DNA of 64,000 bases from Methylophilaceae bacterium 11. GTDB lineage: Bacteria > Pseudomonadota > Gammaproteobacteria > Burkholderiales > Methylophilaceae. The notes below the pieces were generated by a model. The model worked only from the letters and a program-made list of their open reading frames with translations, had not been told where the DNA came from and did no database searches. The position numbers and the translations under genes were made by a program. Below, piece after piece: positions 9,131 to 18,511 of this stretch; the first letter of the stretch is position 1, and each line of letters starts with the position of its first letter. The stretch spans positions 2,294,001 through 2,358,000 of the forward strand of contig JCKJ01000001.1 of NCBI GenBank assembly GCA_000525025.1, in the 5' to 3' direction.

Positions 9131-11152
9131 GTGCTCAACAACCATCAAAATATACGCACAATGTTTCTAGATATCTTTAATAATTACAAACAAAAACTAG
9201 CCGCCTCACAAGCAGATACCACTGAATTTCTCGCCGCACTGATTGCCGAAATCCGGCCGAGTGACCCCAGTCACTATGAAGAAGCTGCGCACGCAATTCA
9301 GGCGTTATGCTTTACGTTGAATCAGCATGAAGAAGATGCCACGTTATTGAGAAACGCAATTCTTCATATTATCCAAGAAAAGAAATCGGTCTCATTGTTT
9401 GCGGATTCCGGCATTCAAACAAACCATGGGTTTTTTGCCGAATTATTCCGACGTATCTCCCACCGTATCTTGCCAGACGCAATAGACACACAGTATCTGA
9501 AAGACGTGTTCGGGCTCATCTTCCATGTATCTTCCGATGCTGAATGGGTATGTGAAGTAGACGATGCAATATGGAAAGATTTATTTGCTACGTTGCAGTT
9601 TCAACGCGCTGACCATACACTCAAAAGCAAAGTCAACAAACAACTAGTGGATGCCATTCAGGTGCTATCGTATCGGCTATCTGCCTCTGGACTTGACTCT
9701 GATCTCATTAAAAATCATGAGCATTTGGAAAACTACACCTCACCTTTTATCATCCAGAATGTTGAGCTACACAAGCTCTTGTCTGAACAGCAGTTAACGC
9801 AAGCAGACATCAATCATATGCATGTCATGTTAGACCAATGTCAGCTAGTGACAGATAAAGTGAGGAAGGGCTGCGAGCAAACCGGGACCAGCATCCAATT
9901 GACTGCTCTGATACAACGCATTCAACAACAAATCGCACGGTTACGGCAGCTCTTCCATATTTTCATTAGTGTAAGCAATCCCCAGCTGTCCGAGCCATCG
10001 GACGGTGAGCATGATGTGGCAGGCAAAGTCGTGCCATTATTTAAATCGCTGGTCGCCGCCGAGTGCGAGAAAAACAGTATTTCCAGTCACTGGCAACAAA
10101 ACATGGAGTTGATGGCGTTACGTGTCACAGAAAACGCTGGCCGCACTGGGGAGCATTATATTGCGGAAAATCGTTCGCAATATTTTGCACTGGTGAAATC
10201 CGCCATGGGCGCCGGACTTATCATCACCTGTATGGCGGTGCTAAAGGTGTTGATTACAACGGCGCACCTGCCACCACTGACAGAAACCATATTGGTAAGC
10301 CTTAATTATGGCCTAGGCTTTGTCATTATTCATGTACTACACTTTACAGTGGCCACCAAACAACCAGCCATGACTGCTGCCACGATTGCGGCGACGATTG
10401 GTGAAAGTGGTAGCAAAATCAAAAGTCTGGATAGCCTAGTGAAGATTGTTTCTCAAACCACTAGCAGTCAAACCAGTGCAGTTCTCGGCAATGTGATTAT
10501 CATCATTCCATTTGCCATGCTGTTTGACCTGCTGATCCAATATTGTACTGGCCACCATTTTATTACGCCAGAAAAGGCACATGCACTGCTCAAATCGAAT
10601 GACCCGCTACACAGTGGCGCAGTAATTTATGGCGCAATGGCAGGAGTGTGTTTATTTTTGGCTGGGTTAATTGCTGGCTTTCATGACAATTTATCGGCGT
10701 TTAATAAAATTCCAGAACGCATCAATGCATTGAAATGGCTCAAGAAAGGCTTGGGCGAAGCACGCTTACAAAGCGTTTCCAATTACATTCGGGACAATTT
10801 AGGTGCCCTAGCCGGTAACTTCTACTTTGGTTGCTTATTGGGCATTACTTCTGGCTTGGGGGTCATGTTAGGCCTACCGCTGGACATTCGTCACGTGACC
10901 TTTGTTTCAGCGTTTTTTAGCTTTTCTGTGAGTGCATTGGACTTTCAAATCACCTATACCATGCTGACGTTAGCGTTGCTTGGCATTGTATTAGTGGCGA
11001 CTGCCAACCTGCTGACTAGCTTCTTTTTGGCACTGTATGTAGCGATGAAATCCAGAAAAGTACGCTTTGAGCATTGGCGTATTTTCACTAGAACACTACT
11101 TTCGCGTTTAAACCGACACCCCAACGAGTTCTTTTTCCCGCCTAAGGAATAA
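9131..11152 (+). CDS. Gcr/SpecificRecomb-family multi-pass membrane protein
   Basis: A 673-residue protein resembling the family called site-specific recombinase (Gcr, Pfam SpecificRecomb) in Neisseria and other betaproteobacteria. The first 350 residues are soluble and helical. After that at least six hydrophobic segments follow (for example SAMGAGLIITCMAVLKVLI near 355, NVIIIIPFAMLFDLLI near 457, and GVMLGLPLDIRH near 575). No serine- or tyrosine-recombinase motif is visible, and the topology is that of an integral membrane protein, so the recombinase name is doubtful. The start chosen is a GTG; an ATG at 9161 is possible. Confidence 0.8.
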   Translation: MLNNHQNIRTMFLDIFNNYKQKLAASQADTTEFLAALIAEIRPSDPSHYEEAAHAIQALCFTLNQHEEDATLLRNAILHIIQEKKSVSLFADSGIQTNHGFFAELFRRISHRILPDAIDTQYLKDVFGLIFHVSSDAEWVCEVDDAIWKDLFATLQFQRADHTLKSKVNKQLVDAIQVLSYRLSASGLDSDLIKNHEHLENYTSPFIIQNVELHKLLSEQQLTQADINHMHVMLDQCQLVTDKVRKGCEQTGTSIQLTALIQRIQQQIARLRQLFHIFISVSNPQLSEPSDGEHDVAGKVVPLFKSLVAAECEKNSISSHWQQNMELMALRVTENAGRTGEHYIAENRSQYFALVKSAMGAGLIITCMAVLKVLITTAHLPPLTETILVSLNYGLGFVIIHVLHFTVATKQPAMTAATIAATIGESGSKIKSLDSLVKIVSQTTSSQTSAVLGNVIIIIPFAMLFDLLIQYCTGHHFITPEKAHALLKSNDPLHSGAVIYGAMAGVCLFLAGLIAGFHDNLSAFNKIPERINALKWLKKGLGEARLQSVSNYIRDNLGALAGNFYFGCLLGITSGLGVMLGLPLDIRHVTFVSAFFSFSVSALDFQITYTMLTLALLGIVLVATANLLTSFFLALYVAMKSRKVRFEHWRIFTRTLLSRLNRHPNEFFFPPKE

Positions 11153-11173
11153 GTGATGCCTGATAAAAGTGGG

Positions 11174-11407
11174 CTATAACTTTTTGATCAACAATACGTG
11201 TTGATCAGCTTCTTTTGTCACATCTAATAACTCGAAAGAGTTATTAGAAATCAAAGTCCTAATGTTCTGTACAGCAGAGTCGCGCGCGACTGTCACTTTT
11301 AGTACATCGTTCACGCTGAGCAAGTCCAGTGTTTCCTTGGTTCTAATCATTGGGATTGGGCTGTCTGCATCCCCAAGATTTAATTGTGCTTGATAGTTCA
11401 TCTCCAT
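11174..11407 (-). CDS. TusA-like small protein lacking the catalytic cysteine
   Basis: A 77-residue protein with the TusA/SirA-like fold pattern. A beta strand leads into SPIPMIRTKETL, then VNDVLKVTVARDSAVQNI, and ends in a strand VLLIKKL. In TusA the first motif is CPxP, with Cys carrying persulfide. Here codon 16 is AGC, so the residue is Ser (DADSPIP), checked directly on the minus strand. Sulfur transfer by the usual route is therefore unlikely. It lies 29 bp downstream of darP on the same strand. Family placement is by motif only. Confidence 0.75.
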   Translation of the reverse strand: MEMNYQAQLNLGDADSPIPMIRTKETLDLLSVNDVLKVTVARDSAVQNIRTLISNNSFELLDVTKEADQHVLLIKKL

Positions 11408-11436
11408 AGCCCTTCCTTTTATTCTTCAATTACTAA

Positions 11437-11955
11437 TTACTCTTCAATGTGCTCACTTTTAGCTTCAATCGTTTCACGAATCAGCTTGAATAGCTCACGA
11501 CTACTTTTAGGCGGCTTTTGTGCCGCTTCTTCTCGCTGCACATTACGAATCAATGTACGCAGCTGCTGACTATCCGTTTGCGGATATGCCAATAAAAACT
11601 CAGACACCGCCTGTGCGTCTGCTAGTAGGCGTGTGCGCCAACGTTCCATGCCATGAAAGCGCGCATTCTCTTCATTGTGCTTACCTTCCCAGCGTTGCAA
11701 CTGGTCTACGATGGGCGCAGGATCAAGGTCTCGCATCAATCGTCCTAAGTATTGCATTTGGCGTCTAATCGCACCGTTGGCTGTAATGCGTTTCGCTTCC
11801 ATCACCGCCTCAAACAGGGCTTCTGGCAAATTCAGTTTAAGTAGTTTGTCTTTAGGCAAATCCACCAACTTTTTGCCAATCGCCTGCGCAGCATCGGCCT
11901 CCGCCTTAAGCTTAGTTTTACTGATTACTGGGATAATTGCGTCTTTATCTTGCAT
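11437..11955 (-). CDS. darP: Ribosome biogenesis protein DarP (YjgA/DUF615)
   Basis: A protein of about 172 residues with the DUF615 signature: KLKAEADAAQAIGKKLVDL, followed by AKRITANGAIRRQMQYLGRL with its conserved Arg-rich helix, and later RTRLLADAQAV. DarP binds late 50S assembly intermediates. I placed the start at the ATG at 11955 (MQDKDAII); the longer reading frame to 12021 adds a stretch unlike the family and would run up to the pmbA start. It is divergent from pmbA. Confidence 0.92.
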   Translation of the reverse strand: MQDKDAIIPVISKTKLKAEADAAQAIGKKLVDLPKDKLLKLNLPEALFEAVMEAKRITANGAIRRQMQYLGRLMRDLDPAPIVDQLQRWEGKHNEENARFHGMERWRTRLLADAQAVSEFLLAYPQTDSQQLRTLIRNVQREEAAQKPPKSSRELFKLIRETIEAKSEHIEE

Positions 11956-12041
11956 GATTTTTGATTGAGTGCGGCATGAAATATGCCAATCACGGTATGA
12001 TAACAGCTTTAACACGATCATTTAACCCTTAAAGACTGTTC

Positions 12042-13367
12042 ATGGATTTAGATACCTTAAAGCAAATCGCGGAAGACGTACTGAAACAGGCCAAACTCGC
12101 AGGCGCATCCAGCGCAGAAACCGAAGTGAGTTATGGCACCGGACAAAACGTTTCGGTGCGGCTGGGCGAAGTAGAGAATATTGAATACAACCGAGACAAA
12201 GGGGTATCGGTGACAGTGTATTTTCTAGACAGAAAAGGCCATGCCAGTAGTTCTGACTTAAGTCCAAAAGCATTAAAAGATACGGTAGAGGCTGCCTGTA
12301 ATATTGCAAAATTCACCGCAAATGATCCATTTTGCGGGCTCGCAGATGCTGCACTCATGGCTACGGAGTTTCCGGATTTATCGCTGTCTCACCCATGGAA
12401 AATAGGCGTTGACGATGCTATTGAGATTGCAAAGCAATGTGAGCGCGCTGCACTTGATGTGGACACCAAACGCATCACCAACTCCGAAGGCGCAAGTATC
12501 TATACCAACGCTGGCGTATTTGCGTACGCCAATTCACATGGGTTCAATCACGGCTACCCAAGCACACGTCATAGCATTAGCTGCTCAGTGATTGCTGAAG
12601 CAGAAGAGGCCATGCAGCGTGATTATTGGTATAGCAGTGCACGCGCCGCAGAAGACTTAGACTCAGCAATTGCAGTCGGCCGATGCGCAGGTGAGCGCAC
12701 GGTGCGTCGTTTAGGCTGCAAACCAATTAAAACTGGCCAGTATCCGGTTCTATTTGAAGCACCGCTGGCTGGCAGCCTTATTTCCTCACTGATCAGCGCC
12801 ATTTCCGGTGGTAGCTTATATCGTAAATCCTCATTTCTATTAGATAGCTTGGGCAAATCTGTAGGCACGCCTTTACTGAATATTCAGGAAGCTCCTCATC
12901 TACTCAAAGGATCGGCAAGCAGCCCGTTTGATAGTGAGGGTGTAGCAACGCATGCACGACAATTGGTGCAAAACGGGGTACTGCAGGGCTATGTACTCTC
13001 CAGCTACTCGGCACGGAAGCTAGGCATGCAAACCACAGGCAACGCTGGTGGTGTGCACAATCTCATTGTGCAAGATACAGAGCACAGCTTTGACGATTTA
13101 CTGAAACTGATGGGCACAGGTCTGTTAGTGACCGAAGTATTAGGGCACGGGCTGAACATGGTAACCGGGGATTATTCGCGCGGTGCCGCCGGCTTTTGGG
13201 TGGAGAATGGTGTGATTGTGCATCCGGTAGAAGAAATCACCATTGCCGGCAACATGAAAGAAATGTTGCAAAGTATTATTGGTATCGGTACCGATGTGAT
13301 TCCGCATAGTTCGAAACTGATCGGCTCTATTTTGCTTGAACGCATGACGGTAGCTGCCAGCGACTAA
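12042..13367 (+). CDS. pmbA: Metalloprotease subunit PmbA/TldE
   Basis: A 441-residue member of the TldD/PmbA family. Features include GVSVTVYFLDRKGHASSSD in the N-terminal domain, SHGFNHGYPSTRHSISC, the segment LVTEVLGHGLNMVTGDYSRG, and GFWVENGVIVHPVEEITIA near the C-terminus. PmbA with TldD forms a heterodimer that cleaves unfolded peptides and matures some ribosomal peptides. It lacks the HExxxH of TldD, as expected for the PmbA subunit. It is divergent from darP and followed by a strong terminator. Confidence 0.95.
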   Translation: MDLDTLKQIAEDVLKQAKLAGASSAETEVSYGTGQNVSVRLGEVENIEYNRDKGVSVTVYFLDRKGHASSSDLSPKALKDTVEAACNIAKFTANDPFCGLADAALMATEFPDLSLSHPWKIGVDDAIEIAKQCERAALDVDTKRITNSEGASIYTNAGVFAYANSHGFNHGYPSTRHSISCSVIAEAEEAMQRDYWYSSARAAEDLDSAIAVGRCAGERTVRRLGCKPIKTGQYPVLFEAPLAGSLISSLISAISGGSLYRKSSFLLDSLGKSVGTPLLNIQEAPHLLKGSASSPFDSEGVATHARQLVQNGVLQGYVLSSYSARKLGMQTTGNAGGVHNLIVQDTEHSFDDLLKLMGTGLLVTEVLGHGLNMVTGDYSRGAAGFWVENGVIVHPVEEITIAGNMKEMLQSIIGIGTDVIPHSSKLIGSILLERMTVAASD

Positions 13368-13392
13368 GATCATCCGGGTTGTTATACAATAC

Positions 13393-13419
13393 AAAAGCCC
13401 CGAGTACGGGGCTTTTTTA
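13393..13419 (+). terminator. Rho-independent terminator after pmbA
   Basis: Inverted repeat AAAAGCCCC (13393-13401) and GGGGCTTTT (13408-13416), loop GAGTAC, followed by more T. The A-run on the left means it can also act for mlaA, which converges from the other side. Confidence 0.9.
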
Positions 13420-13448
13420 TTGTGCTAAATCGCGAGCTTGCGTGCTAT

Positions 13449-14210
13449 TTACTTCGCTGGCTCTGCATCTTCTTCCGCAGGTTCAAAATCGCCATCGTCT
13501 TGCTTAATCAGATCTTGTGGCACTAAACCATCTTGCACTAAGCTAGCTCGGCGTTGCAAATAGGCATCACGTAAGAATGCATATGGGTCAATAGACGCGT
13601 TATCGACGATATCCGTAGCATCCAGCAACTGTGTACGTTTATCAATTAACTGAGCCGTGCGCAACTGATTGTGTAAGCGAACCTGACCAATGTTATGCGT
13701 ATAAGTGATCGGGTCGGAAGTCACTGTATCTACCGCCAAACCAGCAGCATCTCTCACAGTACTTGGGCCAATAAATGGCAGCACTAGATAAGCGCCATTG
13801 CCTACCCCCCAGTGCCCTAGCGTTTGACCAAAGTCCTCGCTACGCTTTTCAATATTGTCCATGCTGGCTACATCAATCAACCCAGCCAAACCAAATGTGG
13901 TATTAATCACAAAACGACCGGCATCAGTAAACGCATGTGCGAATTTGAACTGTAATAAATCGTTAATGACAGTAGTGAGCGTGCCAATGTTACTAAAGAA
14001 ATTGCTCACACCCTTGCGAATCGGTGATGGTGTCACCGTTTTATAAGCGGTTGCAACGGGCTTAATCAAGCCACGGTCAGCCACATCATTGAATTTGTAA
14101 ATACCACGATTGACCCCTTCTAGCGGGTCTTTATTGGTTGCAGTTGCACATCCTGCGACCATACTGGTGAGCGCAACGGCAAAAAATACATGCTTTAATT
14201 GTTTGATCAT
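13449..14210 (-). CDS. mlaA: MlaA (VacJ) outer-membrane lipoprotein
   Basis: A 253-residue protein with a lipoprotein signal ending VAGCATATN (lipobox Cys at residue 21). The family core DPLEGVNRGIYKFND, followed by PIRKGVSNFFSNIGTL and RFVINTTFGLAGLIDVAS, is clear. GAYLVLPFIGPSTVRDAAG lies near residue 140. MlaA sits in the outer membrane and removes mislocalised phospholipid from the outer leaflet for the Mla pathway. The last 25 residues are acidic (DDGDFEPAEEDAEPAK). The other mla genes are not in the window. Confidence 0.95.
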   Translation of the reverse strand: MIKQLKHVFFAVALTSMVAGCATATNKDPLEGVNRGIYKFNDVADRGLIKPVATAYKTVTPSPIRKGVSNFFSNIGTLTTVINDLLQFKFAHAFTDAGRFVINTTFGLAGLIDVASMDNIEKRSEDFGQTLGHWGVGNGAYLVLPFIGPSTVRDAAGLAVDTVTSDPITYTHNIGQVRLHNQLRTAQLIDKRTQLLDATDIVDNASIDPYAFLRDAYLQRRASLVQDGLVPQDLIKQDDGDFEPAEEDAEPAK

Positions 14211-14425
14211 TTGTTTTATCGCTTATTTTTAGTATTGGCAACAACCACCTAACACCAATATATGTAACACTACTTTAACAATTATTACTTACACTGGTGG
14301 GATTGTCCATAGCATCAAGCCAATACCTATCCCCTTTTTAAGTATGCCAAGCATAAATTAATCGCTTGTGTATGACAACCGAAACAAACCAAGCAATTCT
14401 CACACCAAGTATTGCATCATCACAC

Positions 14426-15871
14426 TTATATCTTAGCCGATTTGTACAGATCCAGTGCCAGTGCTCGTTGTACGGCATGATCGACAATCGGATATGGATA
14501 ATCACGCCCGATTTCTAGTGCGATAAGTTGTTGCCTAAATGACGAAATTGTCCATGGTGCATGTATTTCTTTGTCACTACACTTGGCTAATTCCGGCACA
14601 TATTTGCGAATAAACTTACCTTGCGGGTCAAATCTCTCCGATTGAGAGACCGGATTGAAGATCCTGAAGTAGGGTTGCGCATCACACCCGGTGGAAGCGG
14701 CCCATTGCCAACCACCATTGTTGGCCGAAAAATCAAAATCAATCAGGTATTCCGCAAAGTAGCGCTCACCCCAGCGCCAATCCACCAATAAATCTTTCAC
14801 CAGAAAACTCGCAGCGACCATGCGCAATCGATTATGCATATACCCGGTCTGGTTCAACTGACGCATGGCAGCATCCACAAGTGGGTAGCCAGTCTTGCCT
14901 TCGCACCAGGCAAGGTAATGCGCTGGATTATTTGGAAAGTACAACGCTTCATATTCTGCTTTATAAGCCTTACCTTCAGCCAAATCGGGCCGATGATACA
15001 AAATCTGAAAGTAAAAATCTCGCCAGATAAGCTCATTGAGCCAAGTTGATGCACCTGCGCTTCCTGTTTGCCACGCGGCTCTTGCCAAATAGCGGATGGA
15101 TACCGTGCCAAAACGCAAATGTACCGAGAGATAAGAAGGGCCTTTCACTGCCGGAAAATTACGCGCCTCTTCGTAATAACTTATGCGCTCGAGAAAATCC
15201 TCAAGCAGCGCTTTTCCACCAGACATGCCTGTTGGCAGCTTCATGCTTTGCAGATTGGTGCGCGTGAATCCCATTTGCGCTAACTCGCGCAACACATACT
15301 GCTGTGCAATTTCATCACTAGCTACAGCATAGTGATGCCGATAGGCATCAACCGGGTATGGCTTAACGTAGAAATCATTCAGCTTTTTGATATGCGCGTT
15401 ACGATAGGGAGTAAACACACCATAAGGTTTACCGGCTTGCGACAATACCTCATCTTGCTCAAAAATGACTTGGTCTTTATATTGGTGAAAAGCAATTTTT
15501 TTGGCTTTTAAATGTGCGGCCACGGCGGCATCGCGTGCAATGGCTGCAGGCTCATAATCACGATTGCTATATACTGCATCGACTTGAAGTGTATGCGCCA
15601 ACTGAGGAATAAACTGTTCGGCGAAATCATAAGCGACTAACAAATCGCCACCTTGCTTTTGCAAAGCCAACTTGAGCTCCCGCACACTCTCCCAAATAAA
15701 CTCGACACGGCGATCTGCTTTGTTTGGTAGGGTATCTAGGATGTGTCGATCAAACACAAATACGCAGTAGACATTAGCGGCTTGTTTGAGCGCGTGATAC
15801 AAGGCGGCGTGATCAAAATCACGCAAATCACGCCTAAACCAAACAAGTGCTTTTTGAATCTGTAAAGACAT
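14426..15871 (-). CDS. phrB: Deoxyribodipyrimidine photo-lyase
   Basis: A 481-residue class I photolyase. The N-terminal antenna-binding domain begins ALVWFRRDLRDFDHAAL. The FAD-binding domain has WLNELIWRDFYFQILYH, DAAMRQLNQTGYMHNRLRM and the signature NNGGWQWAASTGCDAQPYF. It repairs UV-induced cyclobutane pyrimidine dimers using light. It stands apart, with a 215-bp upstream gap from mlaA that holds no clear feature. All key motifs are intact. Confidence 0.96.
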   Translation of the reverse strand: MSLQIQKALVWFRRDLRDFDHAALYHALKQAANVYCVFVFDRHILDTLPNKADRRVEFIWESVRELKLALQKQGGDLLVAYDFAEQFIPQLAHTLQVDAVYSNRDYEPAAIARDAAVAAHLKAKKIAFHQYKDQVIFEQDEVLSQAGKPYGVFTPYRNAHIKKLNDFYVKPYPVDAYRHHYAVASDEIAQQYVLRELAQMGFTRTNLQSMKLPTGMSGGKALLEDFLERISYYEEARNFPAVKGPSYLSVHLRFGTVSIRYLARAAWQTGSAGASTWLNELIWRDFYFQILYHRPDLAEGKAYKAEYEALYFPNNPAHYLAWCEGKTGYPLVDAAMRQLNQTGYMHNRLRMVAASFLVKDLLVDWRWGERYFAEYLIDFDFSANNGGWQWAASTGCDAQPYFRIFNPVSQSERFDPQGKFIRKYVPELAKCSDKEIHAPWTISSFRQQLIALEIGRDYPYPIVDHAVQRALALDLYKSAKI

Positions 15872-15931
15872 TGAGCAATGCGATGAATGAAAACCGCATT
15901 GTAAGCAATTTTGCTCAAAGATGTGCGGTCA

Positions 15932-16210
15932 CTACCCTCGTGCACCAAAAAGATACTTAGCGGCGACTACTTCTTCTTTTTTGGCAGGTGCAGAAATAGG
16001 CACCACCTTTTGATCCAAAAAACCTAATTTATTTTGTAACTCTAGCGAAACCAGCAGCAGTTCTTCATCGCCCAATGTATCGGCTTGCTCAAAGACATGT
16101 CTCGCATACTCTTGATCTTTAACGACTTTTGCCGGATTAACAGGCCCAATCACCTTTCGCGCCGCAACAGAAAATTTTGACAACAGCACCAACAACTCAT
16201 TATCCATCAT
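15932..16210 (-). CDS. Conserved hypothetical protein, 92 residues
   Basis: I do not recognise this protein. It is soluble, with no signal peptide or membrane segment. It is helical by composition, with a central acidic segment (FEQADTLGDEELLLVSLELQ) and a basic Lys/Ala-rich tail. Typical coding composition and a position between photolyase and rlmH on the same strand support a real gene. It may be lineage-specific. No function is proposed. Confidence 0.65.
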   Translation of the reverse strand: MMDNELLVLLSKFSVAARKVIGPVNPAKVVKDQEYARHVFEQADTLGDEELLLVSLELQNKLGFLDQKVVPISAPAKKEEVVAAKYLFGARG

Positions 16211-16314
16211 TCAGAACTCTCCAAAAATTTTGGTAGACGCAATGCACAAATACCCAGAATTGCAACGACGCAACATACACGATGCTGTATTAAGCAAAAT
16301 GCATGCTAGGTGGA

Positions 16315-16782
16315 TTATTCTTTGTGATACGGATGATGTTGAATGACGGTATAGCCGCGATACAGTTGCTCACTAAGCATGACACGCACCAAGCCATGTG
16401 GCATAGTCAGCCGAGATAAACTCCACAACCAATTGGCTTTTTGCTTGAGGCTATCATGCAAACCATCGGCCCCACCAATGACGAGTGAGATGTCTTTACC
16501 CAAGGTCTGCCAATGCTCCATTTTGGTAGCCAACTGCAAGGAAGTCACCTCTTGACCATGCTCATCAAGTACTACTAGGTAGTCTTTATCAGCAACCTCC
16601 AAAATGCGTTTGGCTTCTGCTTCTTGCACTACCTCGCTATTTTTACCTGAGGCACGCTTATCGGGTTTTAATTCGATGATTTCTGTTGCAAACTCACGTG
16701 GCATACGTTTTAAATATTCGACACATGCCAACTCCACCCAATGTGGCATTTTATGGCCCACTGAGAGGATTTTCAGTTTCAT
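16315..16782 (-). CDS. rlmH: 23S rRNA (pseudouridine1915-N3) methyltransferase RlmH
   Basis: A 155-residue SPOUT methyltransferase, the usual length. The start MKLKILSVGHKMPHWVELAC is typical. The SAM-binding knot includes YLVVLDEHGQEVTSLQLA and LVIGGADGLHDSLKQKA, followed by MPHGLVRVMLSEQLYRGYTV and a terminal HPYHKE. It methylates pseudouridine 1915 in helix 69. It lies 18 bp downstream of rsfS, a near-universal pairing. Confidence 0.97.
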   Translation of the reverse strand: MKLKILSVGHKMPHWVELACVEYLKRMPREFATEIIELKPDKRASGKNSEVVQEAEAKRILEVADKDYLVVLDEHGQEVTSLQLATKMEHWQTLGKDISLVIGGADGLHDSLKQKANWLWSLSRLTMPHGLVRVMLSEQLYRGYTVIQHHPYHKE

Positions 16783-16800
16783 ACGAGAGTTAAAGTGTGG

Positions 16801-17181
16801 TTAAACTGCTGAGGGTTTCAAAACGTCTTGCGTCACATGACCGCTTCTACGATTCTCGGTCTCGCTCCATAACTGCTCCAAGTTATAGTAAGCGCGCGCG
16901 GTAGGTACCATGATATGTACAATAATATCTTCTAAGTCGACCAGCACCCACTCGCCCTCTTTCTCGCCTTCGACACCGCGAATATCAACGCCTTTTTCTT
17001 TCAGCTTTTCGCGGACATTATCTGCAAGCGACTTAGCTTGGCGGCTGGAATTGGCGCTACAAATAATCATGTAACTAGTGAGTGAGGTCATTTTTCGCAC
17101 ATCAAGCACGGAAATATCAAACCCTTTGATGTCTTCTAACGCGTCAACGACCGCGTCTTTCATGGCTGTAAGTTCTAACAA
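16801..17181 (-). CDS. rsfS: Ribosome silencing factor
   Basis: A protein of up to 126 residues with the Iojap/RsfS pattern: VVDALEDIKGFDISVLDV, YMIICSANSSRQAKSLAD, GVEGEKEGEWVLVDLEDIIVH (given in parts) and YYNLEQLWSE. RsfS binds ribosomal protein L14 and blocks subunit joining under starvation. The start is either a TTG at 17181 or the ATG at 17163; the TTG gives the spacing to the ALED motif seen in relatives, but this is a judgement. It is paired with rlmH and follows panD. Confidence 0.93.
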   Translation of the reverse strand: MLELTAMKDAVVDALEDIKGFDISVLDVRKMTSLTSYMIICSANSSRQAKSLADNVREKLKEKGVDIRGVEGEKEGEWVLVDLEDIIVHIMVPTARAYYNLEQLWSETENRRSGHVTQDVLKPSAV

Positions 17182-17206
17182 GAAATTCTCTTTTATCTGA
17201 ATGGCA

Positions 17207-17587
17207 TTAAGCTGCTTGCACGGGGATGGATTTTTTTTGCTCTACAATCCGATTTTGCGGATCGACATAGACAAGTTGCGGCGCATATTTTTCTAATTCA
17301 ATTTCCGTGTAATGCGCATAGCTGGCAATGATGATGATATCTTTAGGATGTGCTTTATGTGCAGCCGCACCGTTCACAGAAATAATGCCGGAATGCCGGG
17401 CAGCGCGAATGGCATAGGTGCTAAAGCGCTCGCCATTGGTTACATTATAAATATTAATCTGTTCATATTCACAGATATTGGCTGCTTCCAATAAAGCCTC
17501 GTCAATCGCGCAACTGCCCTCATAATGCAACTCACTATGCGTGACATGCACTCGATGCAATTTGGATTTAAGCATGGTTCTTTGCAT
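17207..17587 (-). CDS. panD: Aspartate 1-decarboxylase precursor
   Basis: A 126-residue pyruvoyl enzyme precursor. Processing occurs at Gly24-Ser25 in the HYEGSCAID motif, making Ser25 the pyruvoyl group. [13 protein letters not shown] and [19 protein letters not shown] follow as in the family. It decarboxylates aspartate to beta-alanine for pantothenate. The start MQRTMLKSK aligns with the E. coli N-terminus (MIRTMLQGK). It is encoded 51 bp downstream of panC, so panB, panC and panD together give the complete branch. Confidence 0.97.
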   Translation of the reverse strand: MQRTMLKSKLHRVHVTHSELHYEGSCAIDEALLEAANICEYEQINIYNVTNGERFSTYAIRAARHSGIISVNGAAAHKAHPKDIIIIASYAHYTEIELEKYAPQLVYVDPQNRIVEQKKSIPVQAA

Positions 17588-17638
17588 TGTGTTGACCTAA
17601 CTTGGTTGCCTAACTCGGCGAAAGGGTTGCTATTATAA

Positions 17639-18508
17639 TCATTTCAAGGGTTTAGCGCAAAATTCAATGTTATCAATCAAACGTGTTTTACCTAATTTTG
17701 CGGCACCTAATACAACTAGTTGTGTATCTTGCGGCATAGCAGGTAATAAAGTCTGAGCAGACCGTATAGCCACATAGTCTACCTGCCACCCTTGCTGCGT
17801 CAACTGCTGCGTCGCTGCTTGCTCTAAGCTGACGTAATCATGCTGGCCCTGTAGGGCTTTCTCTTCCACTTCTTTTAAGGCACGAATCAATTGTGTGGCT
17901 TGCGTTTTCTCGGCAAAACTCAAATAGCCATTACGTGAACTCATGGCTAAATTACTTGGCTCGCGCATGGTCTCACCCGCCACAATGGTCAACGACAAAT
18001 TGAATTGACGCACCAGTGCTTGAATAATGTGCAACTGTTGAAAGTCTTTTTTACCAAACACCGCCACTTGCGGCTGTACCATATTAAATAGCTTCAACAC
18101 CACAGTTGCTACCCCCATAAAATGCCCAGGGCGCGTTGCTCCGCACAAGGTATTGGCAATGGGCGGCGGCTGTATGGTCATGGTTTGATGCAAATTGACG
18201 CCATCAAAATCCGGATAGACCTCACTCACCGTAGGCACAAACACATAATTGACGCCTAATTGCTGTAACTTCTCACAATCTGCCTCTAACGTGCGGGGAT
18301 AATTGGCTAGGTCCTCATTCGCACCAAACTGCAACGGGTTGACAAATATACTCACCACTACACAACTTGCATGTTGCTTGGCTAATGCAACCAAATGCAA
18401 ATGCCCGGCATGTAAATTGCCCATGGTGGGCACAAATGCGATATCAGCATGCGCACTTAGCGCGTCTCGCAACGCTTGTACAGAATGAATCAATTGCATA
18501 CGACTCAC
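17639..18508 (-). CDS. panC: Pantoate--beta-alanine ligase
   Basis: A 289-residue HIGH-superfamily ligase. The N-terminal nucleotide motif is MGNLHAGHLHLV, followed by VVSIFVNPLQFGANEDLANYP, FGKKDFQQLHII, and the KMSKS-like loop containing AMSSRNGYLS. It condenses pantoate with beta-alanine in an ATP-dependent reaction. It begins 3 bp after panB, suggesting translational coupling. Confidence 0.97.
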   Translation of the reverse strand: MSRMQLIHSVQALRDALSAHADIAFVPTMGNLHAGHLHLVALAKQHASCVVVSIFVNPLQFGANEDLANYPRTLEADCEKLQQLGVNYVFVPTVSEVYPDFDGVNLHQTMTIQPPPIANTLCGATRPGHFMGVATVVLKLFNMVQPQVAVFGKKDFQQLHIIQALVRQFNLSLTIVAGETMREPSNLAMSSRNGYLSFAEKTQATQLIRALKEVEEKALQGQHDYVSLEQAATQQLTQQGWQVDYVAIRSAQTLLPAMPQDTQLVVLGAAKLGKTRLIDNIEFCAKPLK

Positions 18509-18511
18509 CTC

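Noticed and set aside
11956-12021. N-terminal extension of darP
   Set aside because: It adds residues unlike the family and runs into the divergent pmbA promoter; an ATG at 11955 gives the usual start.
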